In this document: one piece after another, positions 15,265-22,669 of the stretch | How the letters are laid out: the number at the start of each line of letters is the position of its first letter | Position numbering within the stretch: position 1 is the stretch's first letter | DNA from: Acidobacteria bacterium UBA6911 | GTDB lineage: Bacteria > Acidobacteriota > UBA6911 | Assembly: GCA_002451015.1 (NCBI GenBank) | Contig: DKBB01000331.1 | Span: forward strand, 1 to 26,029 | Direction of reading: 5' to 3' | Length of the DNA: 26,029 nucleotides | Position numbers and translations under genes: made by a program | The notes under the pieces: model-generated | What the model was told of the DNA's origin: nothing | The model's input: only the letters and a program-made list of their open reading frames with translations | Database searches by the model: none

Positions 15265-16032
15265 TCAGGCGGTTTCCTTTTTCTTTGAGATTAGAATTTC
15301 TTCAAACGTTTTTTTCTGGTGAAGCCGTACTTCATGCAAACGCACCAATTCCAGCAGGGCGAGAAACGTCACAATCATCTGGCGTTTGGAACGGCTTTCT
15401 GCAAACAAAGAGTAGAATAAAATCGTGTCATGGATCAGCAGTCGGTTCCTGATGTCCAGGATCATCTGCTCGACGGTAACCTCTTCATGGTCGACTTCCA
15501 TGACCCGCTGCTCATCAAAACGCCGGACGACCTCATGAAAAGCCCTAAGCAGATCGAAAAGACTTACATCGACTATTTCATTTGCGTCCTCGAGAGCATC
15601 CTCCGGAGGATTGTTCCAGACGGCGTTCTCCACTTCCTCGCGGGTATAAAGCATCTCGGCCGCGTTCTTGAATTTCTGGTGTTCCAGCAGTTGATAGACG
15701 AGCTCGTGCCGTGGATCCTCGTTTTCATCGTCCTCGGACTCCTCTTTTTTCTCCTGGGGAACCAGCAGCCTGGATTTTATGTAAATCAGGGTTGATGCCA
15801 TCATGAGCCACTCGGCGGCCAGGTTGATATTCAGATCCTTCATGATCTGAATATACTCCAGGTACTGCTCGGTAATATGGGCAATCGGAATATTCCAGAT
15901 GTCGATCTCCTCCCTTTTGATCAAATGCAGGAGAAGGTCAAGCGGACCTTCAAAGGCTTCCAGGCGTACGGTGACACCGTTTCCTTCGAAAGGTTCCGGG
16001 GTATCCGGACTCGGATTTTGGTCTTTTTCCAT
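15265..16032 (-). CDS. scpA: Segregation and condensation protein A (kleisin)
   Basis: This 255-residue kleisin bridges the SMC heads in the bacterial condensin complex. The N-terminal SMC-binding region shows the hallmark VRLEAFEGPLDLLLHLIK, EEIDIWNIPIAHITEQYLEY and LAAEWLMMASTLIYIKSRLL. The middle is acidic and variable (KKEESEDDENEDP, then the ScpB-contact region). The C-terminal winged helix reads 'KRQMIVTFLALLELVRLHEV' and 'EEILISKK'. Length is typical. Seventeen nt separate it from the M50 protease upstream and 4 nt from scpB downstream. Confidence 0.95.
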   Translation of the reverse strand: MEKDQNPSPDTPEPFEGNGVTVRLEAFEGPLDLLLHLIKREEIDIWNIPIAHITEQYLEYIQIMKDLNINLAAEWLMMASTLIYIKSRLLVPQEKKEESEDDENEDPRHELVYQLLEHQKFKNAAEMLYTREEVENAVWNNPPEDALEDANEIVDVSLFDLLRAFHEVVRRFDEQRVMEVDHEEVTVEQMILDIRNRLLIHDTILFYSLFAESRSKRQMIVTFLALLELVRLHEVRLHQKKTFEEILISKKKETA

Positions 16033-16049
16033 AGGGATTCCGCCGTGCG

Positions 16050-16730
16050 CTATGATGGAATCAACAGTCCACTCATTTCATATATTGGTATAAATATATA
16101 CTTCAGGATACCCAAAAACATCAGGGCGTAAATTATCAGGAATCCGTACCTCCCGACACGTTCCAATGCTACCGCCGCATTATCGGGCAACAACCCGTAA
16201 AGCACCCAGTGGCCGTCGAGGGGAGGGATCGGTATGCAATTAAACAGGGCCAGAGCAAAATTGATTAAAAACAGATAATAAAGTATTGCGACTACCGGAG
16301 TAAGAACCGAATCGTTTCCCGGAATCAACCTAAAGAATTCCAGTATCAGTTCCGGATTGAAAATCTTCAAAATTAAAATAAGGACAAAAGCAATGGATCC
16401 AGCCAGCAGGTTGGATCCCGGACCTGCCATCGAGATGTAAATATTGTCCTTACGCGGATTGCGAAGGTGTGCCGGGTTCACAGGAACAGGTTTGGCCCAT
16501 CCGATTATTGGGATGGAGGTAAAGAACATAAGGAGCGGAAACAAGATAGTGCCGACAGGATCGATATGTGGTACGGGATTCAGGGTAACGCGTCCCATAT
16601 AACGCGCCGTGTAATCCCCCATACGATCCGCCATCCAGGCATGGGATGCTTCATGGATGCTCAGGGAAAAAAGCAGGACTACAAACTGAATGGCTACTGT
16701 AGCAATATCAATATTTTGAAGGAATTCCAC
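16050..16730 (-). CDS. Site-2-protease-family zinc metalloprotease (M50B), membrane protein
   Basis: This is a 226-residue integral membrane protease with about five or six hydrophobic segments. The zinc-binding HExxH is HEASH in SLSIHEASHAWMADRMGD, and the second metal/active-site motif reads NCIPIPPLDGHWVL, close to the family's NxxPxxxLDG. 'MGRVTLNPVPHIDPVGTI' and 'MAGPGSNLLAG' are also typical of the small SpoIVFB/YwhC-like branch, which lacks a PDZ domain. Such proteases cut transmembrane substrates; the target is unknown. The first usable start is GTG 16730 (an in-frame TGA lies 6 nt upstream). It is the first gene of an operon with scpA, scpB and rluB, a frequent arrangement. Confidence 0.92.
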   Translation of the reverse strand: MEFLQNIDIATVAIQFVVLLFSLSIHEASHAWMADRMGDYTARYMGRVTLNPVPHIDPVGTILFPLLMFFTSIPIIGWAKPVPVNPAHLRNPRKDNIYISMAGPGSNLLAGSIAFVLILILKIFNPELILEFFRLIPGNDSVLTPVVAILYYLFLINFALALFNCIPIPPLDGHWVLYGLLPDNAAVALERVGRYGFLIIYALMFLGILKYIFIPIYEMSGLLIPS

Positions 16731-16863
16731 GGATCAGTTCCAACCGGGCATGCCGGATTTCGTCACTATTAACCACAAATCAGGAACTGTAACTATAGCA
16801 CAGCCGCGGCTTCCGGCTAGCCTGCATTTCTCTTTAAGCGGAATTGAGAGGAGTAGTTTTTAT

Positions 16864-16900
16864 ACTGCTTCCCCGTCCAATAAAAGCCCAGGGAAGCAGT
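16864..16900. terminator. 10-bp perfect hairpin downstream of the selenoprotein gene
   Basis: ACTGCTTCCC (16864-16873), 17-nt loop, GGGAAGCAGT (16891-16900). It lies 46 nt after the minus-strand selenoprotein stop and before the M50 protease start. There is no T-run on the minus strand; on plus it is followed by TCTTTT. It may be an mRNA 3'-end-stabilising hairpin or a factor-assisted terminator. Confidence 0.4.
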
Positions 16901-16945
16901 TCTTTTGCAGCCAAAGCTTGTATAAACTAAAGGAGAATGTACCGA

Positions 16946-18676
16946 TTACCTCCAGTCGTCGATCGGAATACTTTGACCGGGGCGTAATCCTCCGGCGCTC
17001 CAATAGTTGTTATTCGATCCGCCGGTAACGATAATGGGAATACTGGAGCGGCCGAAACCGGGCATTTTGCCTTTGGGCATCGGCTTTTTGGCAGCAGCTT
17101 CCTCTCCATCGGCAGCCGGTTTCGCTTTCATTTTTGCAAAACCGCCTCCGGGAGCCGGAGCCAGAAACGCTTCCAATTCCTCGATAGAATCGAACCGTTC
17201 TTTTACGAAATTTGCAATCGGCGGGCTCAGGACGAAACACGTGCCGAACAAAAAGCCCTGCTGGGCCGCAATGTCCTTCATAATCTGGGGATAATCCATC
17301 ACAGCGCCCCAACTGTTCGCACCCCAGTTCGCCGCGGAAAGAATGCCCCATCCTTCGAACAGGGTGACGACGTTTTGACCCTTCTGGAAGCCTCTCCGAA
17401 CGGAAAAGGGTTCGTAGGGGGATTTCTCTTCATTCTCGGCGATGACGATATTGATCAGGTTCATGGGATTTCCGATTGTCCCCATGTAGGTCGTTCCCAC
17501 CTTGCCGCAATTGCCGAGATTGATGGCTATCAGGCTCCAGGCTCTTCCAATAGTGGTGTTGGCATGGGCGTAGGGTCCTACAGCCGCCACGTCGTAATTC
17601 AGACCGATCTCGTCCCGGATGTCTCCATTGATGACCAGGGCGCCAACAAAACCATTATCCGAAACCGATATGGCCTCTTTCCCCGTCGAGGCTACCGCCA
17701 GAAGCAGCGGCAGATATTCAGGCTTGCATCCGGCCATAACCGCATTGATGGCGACATCTTTTACGGTGAAGGTCCAGTATTCAAAATAACCGCCCGTGTT
17801 GGTGGGCGACATCTTTCCAACGACTTCGTCGGGATCGTGGCTGGTTCCTTTCAGCATTTCGGTCACACGCTCTTCCGTCGGCAGTACGATCGGCAGAAAA
17901 TCGGTGTACCGTTTATCCAGGAACATTTTATGCAGATTTTCCTCGGTATCGGTGAATGTAAGCGGCCCTTTGGTCCGTTTGATCTCCCCGGTCTTTGTGT
18001 CATCTTCAGACAATGGTTTGGTGAGTTTTTCGACAATTTCCTGCATCACCGGACGACCCGAAATCGGGTTCACGCCGTTGACAACGTCCTTGCGTATCTG
18101 CTCGCGCGTTTTTGCCCAGGTCGGTCCCAGAACCCACTGGGTCCGGACATTCGGCATGCCTTCGTTATACGCCTTCTCTTTTTCCTGTTCGTAGAACTCG
18201 GACAGAACCAGGGCAATAGACGGGATGCGCATATTCGCTTCAAAATTGATGGAGTGGCCGACAACTGCCGGCGCACACTGGCTTCAATGGCCCATCCCGA
18301 TAATTACGGCGTCCCCCTCTTTCTCTATTTCGGCCCATAATTCCGGATCTTCGGACTCAAATCCGCCGCCGCCTTTCCTTTTGTACAGGGCTTTGGTGTT
18401 GGGATAGTTCGCCTTAAACCAGTCGATCATTTCATACAGAACATTGTCGGATCCGATGTAACCGTCATTGACGAAATAAATGGTCTTGCCGTCAAGACTG
18501 TCCAGTCGAGGCGCCATGGGTTTCAAGGTAATCGGCGGCGGCGTGCCCAGCGGATTAAGAACAGTAATTTTTCCTTCCGCGGGCGCTGCCTGCGCCTTGC
18601 CGTTTAAGCCTGAAGAGCTGCAAATCAGGCCCAGGCACAGCAATGTTATTAGACCTGCTGAAATATACCACTTCAT
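16946..18676 (-). CDS. UGSC-family selenoprotein, exported, with in-frame UGA (Sec131)
   Basis: This is a 576-residue protein when the in-frame TGA at 18284-18286 is read as selenocysteine. ATG 18676 is chosen because AAGGAG lies 9 nt upstream and it opens a signal peptide (MKWYISAGLITLLCLGLIC, likely cleaved after AQA30). Before the TGA the frame reads 'PRLDSLDGKTIYFVNDGYIG', 'EDPELWAEIEKEGDAVIIGM'. Across it, it reads G-H-U131-S-Q-C134-A-P-A-V-V-G-H, the place where UGSC-family proteins have their Sec-Gly-Ser-Cys. After it come 'VKDVAINAVMAGCKPEYLPL', NTTIGRAWSLIAINLG and 'VIAENEEKSPYEPFSVRRGF', all typical of that family as I know it. A SECIS-like hairpin follows the UGA directly. The role is probably thiol/peroxide redox chemistry outside the cytoplasm; the substrate is unknown. 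An ordinary gene caller splits it into 18284-18676 (or to 18889) and 16946-18232. It is alone in its transcription unit. Confidence 0.88.
18253..18279 (-). promoter_or_regulatory. Bacterial SECIS element for UGA at 18284-18286
   Basis: On the minus strand, 4 nt after the UGA: outer stem AGUG (18279-18276) with CACU (18256-18253), a 3-nt bulge UGC on the 5' side, inner 6-bp stem GCCGGC (18272-18267) with GUCGGC (18262-18257, one G-U pair), and apical loop AGUU (18266-18263). There are 17 nt from the UGA to the loop, and G is the second loop base, followed by U. This fits the known spacing and loop rules for SelB-dependent bacterial SECIS. It lies wholly within the coding sequence. Confidence 0.75.
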
Positions 18677-19096
18677 TGCTATTGACTCCTTTGATTTTAA
18701 ATGGGAAGGAATGCGTCCCCGAAAGCCAGTCAAGGGTGACTTGGTAAATACCCTGCTTGGGCCGGCACAACCATCCCCAGACTCCGTTTTTCTATCAATC
18801 CTCGCATCACAAGTACGATGGGCGGAATAACCCTTTTCCCCCGGATCAGGATGAGACCGTTTTAAAAACCGTAACTCCCAGGTGCACACCCCCCATATCC
18901 GAACCGGAATGCCACCACTCTAGGCGGCCTATCCTGCATATGTCAAGGATAAGGAGAATTCCCTCCGACAGGCGACATTATTTCCGATCCGGGATTAACA
19001 CGCACGATTATCATACGCAACGATAACGTATTCGTTACTACTTGAGGCAAAGATCCTGCAGATCGTTTTTGATGATCCCAAAAACCTGTTTTTTAA
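18677..19096. other. 420-bp intergenic region upstream of the selenoprotein gene
   Basis: No gene is recognised. The selenoprotein frame stays open upstream to 18889, but those 71 codons are compositionally odd and precede a good start with SD. No clear -35/-10 pair or riboswitch is seen. A short inverted repeat TAACG-TATT-CGTTA lies near 19024-19037, downstream of the DUF2339 gene. Confidence 0.4.
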
Positions 19097-22093
19097 CTAT
19101 TCTTGCCGGACTACCCATCTCTGGTATAGAGCCGACGCGACCATCAGGACGATAGCCACGCCGATAAAGGCGCCTATGCGATACAGCTGATTCAGCCGGC
19201 TGAGATCGAAGAAAAACAGTTTCAACAAAGTAATCCCGATGAGCCCGATAGCTGCAAATCGGACCGGACGAAGTTTTTTCCGGATACCAACAACGATCAG
19301 ACCCAGGGCGAATAGAGCCCATGCAATGGAATAGGTCATACCGCGCGCCAGGTCTCCTGTGAATTGGAACTTAAGGGAAAGGCCGGTCGAGAAAAGATCT
19401 GCGATTTCGATGTTCATCAGAATAAAAGCCAGGATCGTTCCGAGGGAGTATAAAACCGGTTGGACGTTGAATCCCATTATCCTGTTCCTTGGCGGAGCCA
19501 ACAGTCTTCCTGAGGACATCAGGCAAATGATAGCAATGCCATAGGTATAGAGATACCAGTTGAATATCGGGTATGTACTTAACGGATAGTCCAGGATAAT
19601 CGCCGGATTCATTCCAAGTCTGATAAATACACCCAGCAACAGGGCGACACCCAGTCCCCTCAAACCGGGATGCGGAATCTTGTGGAAGAGCCAAATTAAA
19701 GCGGAGCCCTCCAGGGCCCAGCCGATTGTGAGCCATTGGTGATCGAACTGGATGGGAAAAATCAAGGTAATGAAAAACAGGGTGCTGCCGCCGAACCAGG
19801 CCAGAATCGAATCTCGTTTCCGATCGTTTTTCGGAATCCAATTGATCAGGTAAGTCAGCCCGAAGAAAAACGGTACCGCCATAACGGCCGGCAGCAATCC
19901 CATGATATCGTTCGGATAAGCCTTCCGCATAACATCATGAATCAGAAAGAAGTGCAGTGGTCCGGATAATGCCGCAGTGGCCCAGGGAAGAACCGTTTTT
20001 GAGTAATCCCGTTTCCAGTAAAAGGGCAGAATAAAGAAGAGGGCGGGTACGAGTACATAGAACCCGAGAAATGCCGCTGCGTTATCTGTATTGAAGTGCC
20101 CGAGGTGTACGACCATTTCAAGAAGGAAAAAGCAGACCATTGCAACCGGCAGCAGGAAGGGCGCTTTAAGGAATCGGATCAGCCCTATGGCTATTGCGGT
20201 CAACAGAAGACCAAGGCCGAAAATCGATGTAGGATTCGCAATCTCACTTCGACCGGAAGCGATAATCAGCAGCATAAATGGAAGTACGGAGGAAAAAACC
20301 GGAATCTGAAAGAACAAATTATCACTATTAGAGATCTCGATAAGATCCGGAATCCCTATAGACTTCCCGTTTTCCGTCACAGGAACTTTCTGCCTCATAC
20401 GATAAAGTACGTAAGTCGTTACTATAGAAAAGAAGATCCCGAAGGCGCCGATAAGAATCACCATTCCGAAGGAGTTGAGGATAACCGTCGGGGCGCAGAC
20501 AAGCCAGCCGAACAAAACGATCCCGGTAACTGCAAGCGCTCCCAGGAGAACCCGCCTAGAGTTTGTATAAAAGGCAAGCGCGAGGATACCCGCATTGAAC
20601 AGCAGGACAAAGTGCCAGATAATCCATCGGCTCCCGTATCCTTTAAGGACCGGTATCAATGTCATAAAAAGAGCCAGAAGCGGGAAAAGATGAAACTGCC
20701 AGGACGGCTCGGAAGCTTTACCGACTTTGGCCTGGATCATCGGTATCGCCGAATGCAGGAGTGCGAAAACCAGTGAGCCGCCCAGGGCCCAGCCCAGTTG
20801 TTCCGGAGCCATACGACCGCCGATCCATATGCTCAGAATGAAAAAAACGCATCCGCCGGCCGCCAACTGGATTTTGCGCAGTTTTTCTTCCATCCATCCA
20901 ATGGCCAGCAGGCACAGGTCCGCTCCAAGCAGATATGAAAAAATTACTCCCGGACGGTTTCCAATGCTTCCATACGAGAACAAATAAAACGCAAACAGGA
21001 AAGTAACGAACGGAAGAGCCGCGGCTGAAACCGCCAGCCAGGTGTCCGAGCGCTTGATTTTCTTCGCATACCAGAGCGCTCCGCAATAAAGCGCGCAGAA
21101 CCAGAGGTAGATCGCCATGGCGACGAAAACCTTCTCTCTGCTGAAAAATTCCACGGACCATCCTAACTGCGTCAGTACCGTGCCGATGGCGCCCAGGGCG
21201 GCAAGGAAATTCCATTTCCGGTAAAACGCAACCAGGAAGAGACCGACATTCAGAAAGGTCACATAGCTGAAAAGGGCAAACGGCTGATCCTGCCATGTCG
21301 AAAGAAGCGGCGGCGTCAGAAAGCCGCCGACCATTCCCAAGACCGCAACAACTCTTGCATTCATTCCCACCGCAAGCAGGAATGCGCCCGCCGTAATCAC
21401 CGACATCAGAAAAAAGGCCAGGGCATCCCCAAAGAAATGATAAATCGAATTGGACGCGAAATTGGAAGCATACAGGATCACGACTCCGGTGGCGCACAGC
21501 GTCTGGGCCGTTATCTCATAGGTTTTCCGTTTAAGGTGCATCCCGCCGCCGATCAGTCCCGCTCCACAAATAAATCCAAGGGCGACACGCACGGCCGGTG
21601 AAATCAGGTTATGATCGAAAGAATACTTCAGCAGAAACAAAAATCCGATAAACAGTGAAAATCCTCCGATCCAAGCAAACAATTTTGCACCCAGAAAATT
21701 TTCCCAGTTAAAGCTGCGAGCGGGTATTTCGCTCATAGCGCCGGATTTCTTTCCGGACGCCTCTTCAGCCGCTTTTGGGACTCCGAGCCGTTTTTCGGGC
21801 TCAAAATATTCGGGAACCTCGGACAGGGATTCCGGCTTCTGCTTTGTTTCTACAGAATGCACACCGACCTCTCTGGATTCTTCCTTCGGAACAGGAATTA
21901 CCTGCGGCTCTCGCTCCCGATCCGGCGATCCTGCGAGAGGAGGTTCCTTGAGTTGAGCCAACTGTTCCCTCAATTTATTAATATCTCTTTCGAGATGGTC
22001 GAGGAATGACTTGATCTGGCTGATCCGGTTCGATTGGTTGAGTACCAGACAAAACAGCAATATAACGAGCACAACCAAAATTATGATCATCAT
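19097..22093 (-). CDS. DUF2339 multi-spanning membrane protein
   Basis: This is a 998-residue protein. The N-terminus is a single hydrophobic helix (MMIIILVVLVILLFCLVL) followed by a coiled coil (about residues 25-50, 'FLDHLERDINKLREQLAQL') and a charged, Pro/Glu-rich linker to about 120. The DUF2339 core begins 'FNWENFLGAKLFAWIGGFSL' and continues as more than twenty hydrophobic segments to the end, with short charged loops. This matches the DUF2339 family of large bacterial membrane proteins, whose function is not established. ATG 22093 is preceded by GGAG with 5-nt spacing and by a good promoter candidate. It is monocistronic as far as can be seen; the selenoprotein downstream is 420 bp away. 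No catalytic motif is recognised. Confidence 0.88.
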   Translation of the reverse strand: MMIIILVVLVILLFCLVLNQSNRISQIKSFLDHLERDINKLREQLAQLKEPPLAGSPDREREPQVIPVPKEESREVGVHSVETKQKPESLSEVPEYFEPEKRLGVPKAAEEASGKKSGAMSEIPARSFNWENFLGAKLFAWIGGFSLFIGFLFLLKYSFDHNLISPAVRVALGFICGAGLIGGGMHLKRKTYEITAQTLCATGVVILYASNFASNSIYHFFGDALAFFLMSVITAGAFLLAVGMNARVVAVLGMVGGFLTPPLLSTWQDQPFALFSYVTFLNVGLFLVAFYRKWNFLAALGAIGTVLTQLGWSVEFFSREKVFVAMAIYLWFCALYCGALWYAKKIKRSDTWLAVSAAALPFVTFLFAFYLFSYGSIGNRPGVIFSYLLGADLCLLAIGWMEEKLRKIQLAAGGCVFFILSIWIGGRMAPEQLGWALGGSLVFALLHSAIPMIQAKVGKASEPSWQFHLFPLLALFMTLIPVLKGYGSRWIIWHFVLLFNAGILALAFYTNSRRVLLGALAVTGIVLFGWLVCAPTVILNSFGMVILIGAFGIFFSIVTTYVLYRMRQKVPVTENGKSIGIPDLIEISNSDNLFFQIPVFSSVLPFMLLIIASGRSEIANPTSIFGLGLLLTAIAIGLIRFLKAPFLLPVAMVCFFLLEMVVHLGHFNTDNAAAFLGFYVLVPALFFILPFYWKRDYSKTVLPWATAALSGPLHFFLIHDVMRKAYPNDIMGLLPAVMAVPFFFGLTYLINWIPKNDRKRDSILAWFGGSTLFFITLIFPIQFDHQWLTIGWALEGSALIWLFHKIPHPGLRGLGVALLLGVFIRLGMNPAIILDYPLSTYPIFNWYLYTYGIAIICLMSSGRLLAPPRNRIMGFNVQPVLYSLGTILAFILMNIEIADLFSTGLSLKFQFTGDLARGMTYSIAWALFALGLIVVGIRKKLRPVRFAAIGLIGITLLKLFFFDLSRLNQLYRIGAFIGVAIVLMVASALYQRWVVRQE

Positions 22094-22116
22094 TTTGTCT
22101 CCGTTTTTCAGGCAGG

Positions 22117-22144
22117 GTTATATTGCGGCTTTTCAACCCCGCAA
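22117..22144 (-). promoter_or_regulatory. Promoter candidate for the DUF2339 gene
   Basis: On the minus strand, TTGCGG (22144-22139), a 16-nt spacer and TATAAC (22122-22117) end 23 nt before the ATG at 22093. The -35 hexamer is also one arm of an inverted repeat TTGCGG/CCGCAA (22123-22128 and 22139-22144). Confidence 0.4.
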
Positions 22145-22147
22145 CGC

Positions 22148-22162
22148 CTTGACCTGGTCAAG
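22148..22162. promoter_or_regulatory. Operator-like palindrome CTTGACC-T-GGTCAAG
   Basis: This is a perfect 7-bp inverted repeat with a single central base. It sits 3 bp upstream of the candidate -35 box of the DUF2339 promoter, a usual place for a transcription factor dimer. The factor is unknown. Confidence 0.4.
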
Positions 22163-22644
22163 TATGTATTATTCCGATTCCGCCTATAGTGAAAAACAGT
22201 TGATGTATTTTGACACAAATATTTCAGAAAACATGTCAAATGAATCGCGTTCCGATGTTTTCCATGCATATAGCCAATGCAAGGACGGTGCCAGGAGACG
22301 AAAAAGCGATAACCGTCTGTATATGAATGGATTCCGGATACCGCACTTCCCTGCCAAGAGTTTTTAGATTTTCGGAAATAACATATTTTGTCTTGTAACA
22401 GTACATTTCATGATCGTATTTAGCCGAGGCCTCAGATTGTCGCCTTAAAATCGCTGGATGATTCCGTACCTTGGACCAACGCTGCCGATGAAAGACCGGC
22501 GGATTTATCCTTTTGCCGGGATCTGTTGAACGATGACCTTCAGGGAATGGATCTGATTTGCAAAAAACACCTTTTTAATAAACAATATCGCCGGATTATC
22601 TCCCCGGGAGAAATGTGGGTTGAAACGGTTTGCTTCCTCTTCCG

Positions 22645-22650
22645 TATTAT
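22645..22650 (+). promoter_or_regulatory. -10-like box for the 709-residue VWA gene
   Basis: TATTAT ends 7 nt before ATG 22658 and 19 nt before ATG 22670, with TTGAAA 19 nt upstream of it. If used, the message would be leaderless or nearly so, as proposed for the genes at 1539 and 7754. Confidence 0.3.
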
Positions 22651-22669
22651 TGAAGGAATGGAATTAAGA

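Larger units (their letters stand above)
22094..22669. other. 576-bp intergenic region between DUF2339 and VWA genes
   Basis: This divergent region has no convincing gene. Besides the DUF2339 promoter and palindrome it contains an inverted repeat TTTGACA (22209-22215) and TGTCAAA (22234-22240), 18 nt apart, and a TATTAT box at 22645-22650. The VWA frame is open upstream to 22526, but that part does not look like protein of this family. Confidence 0.4.

Noticed and set aside
18284..18286. TGA as a true stop, i.e. two genes or a pseudogene by nonsense mutation
   Set aside because: The frame continues with conserved-looking sequence at once, the TGA sits at the family's Sec position, a SECIS-like hairpin follows, and neither half shows other damage. 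Not excluded until selABCD is found in the genome.
17375..18340. 321-codon plus-strand frame opposite the selenoprotein gene
   Set aside because: It is a shadow of the minus-strand gene, whose translation is clearly family-like on both sides of the UGA; the plus translation has no recognisable motif.
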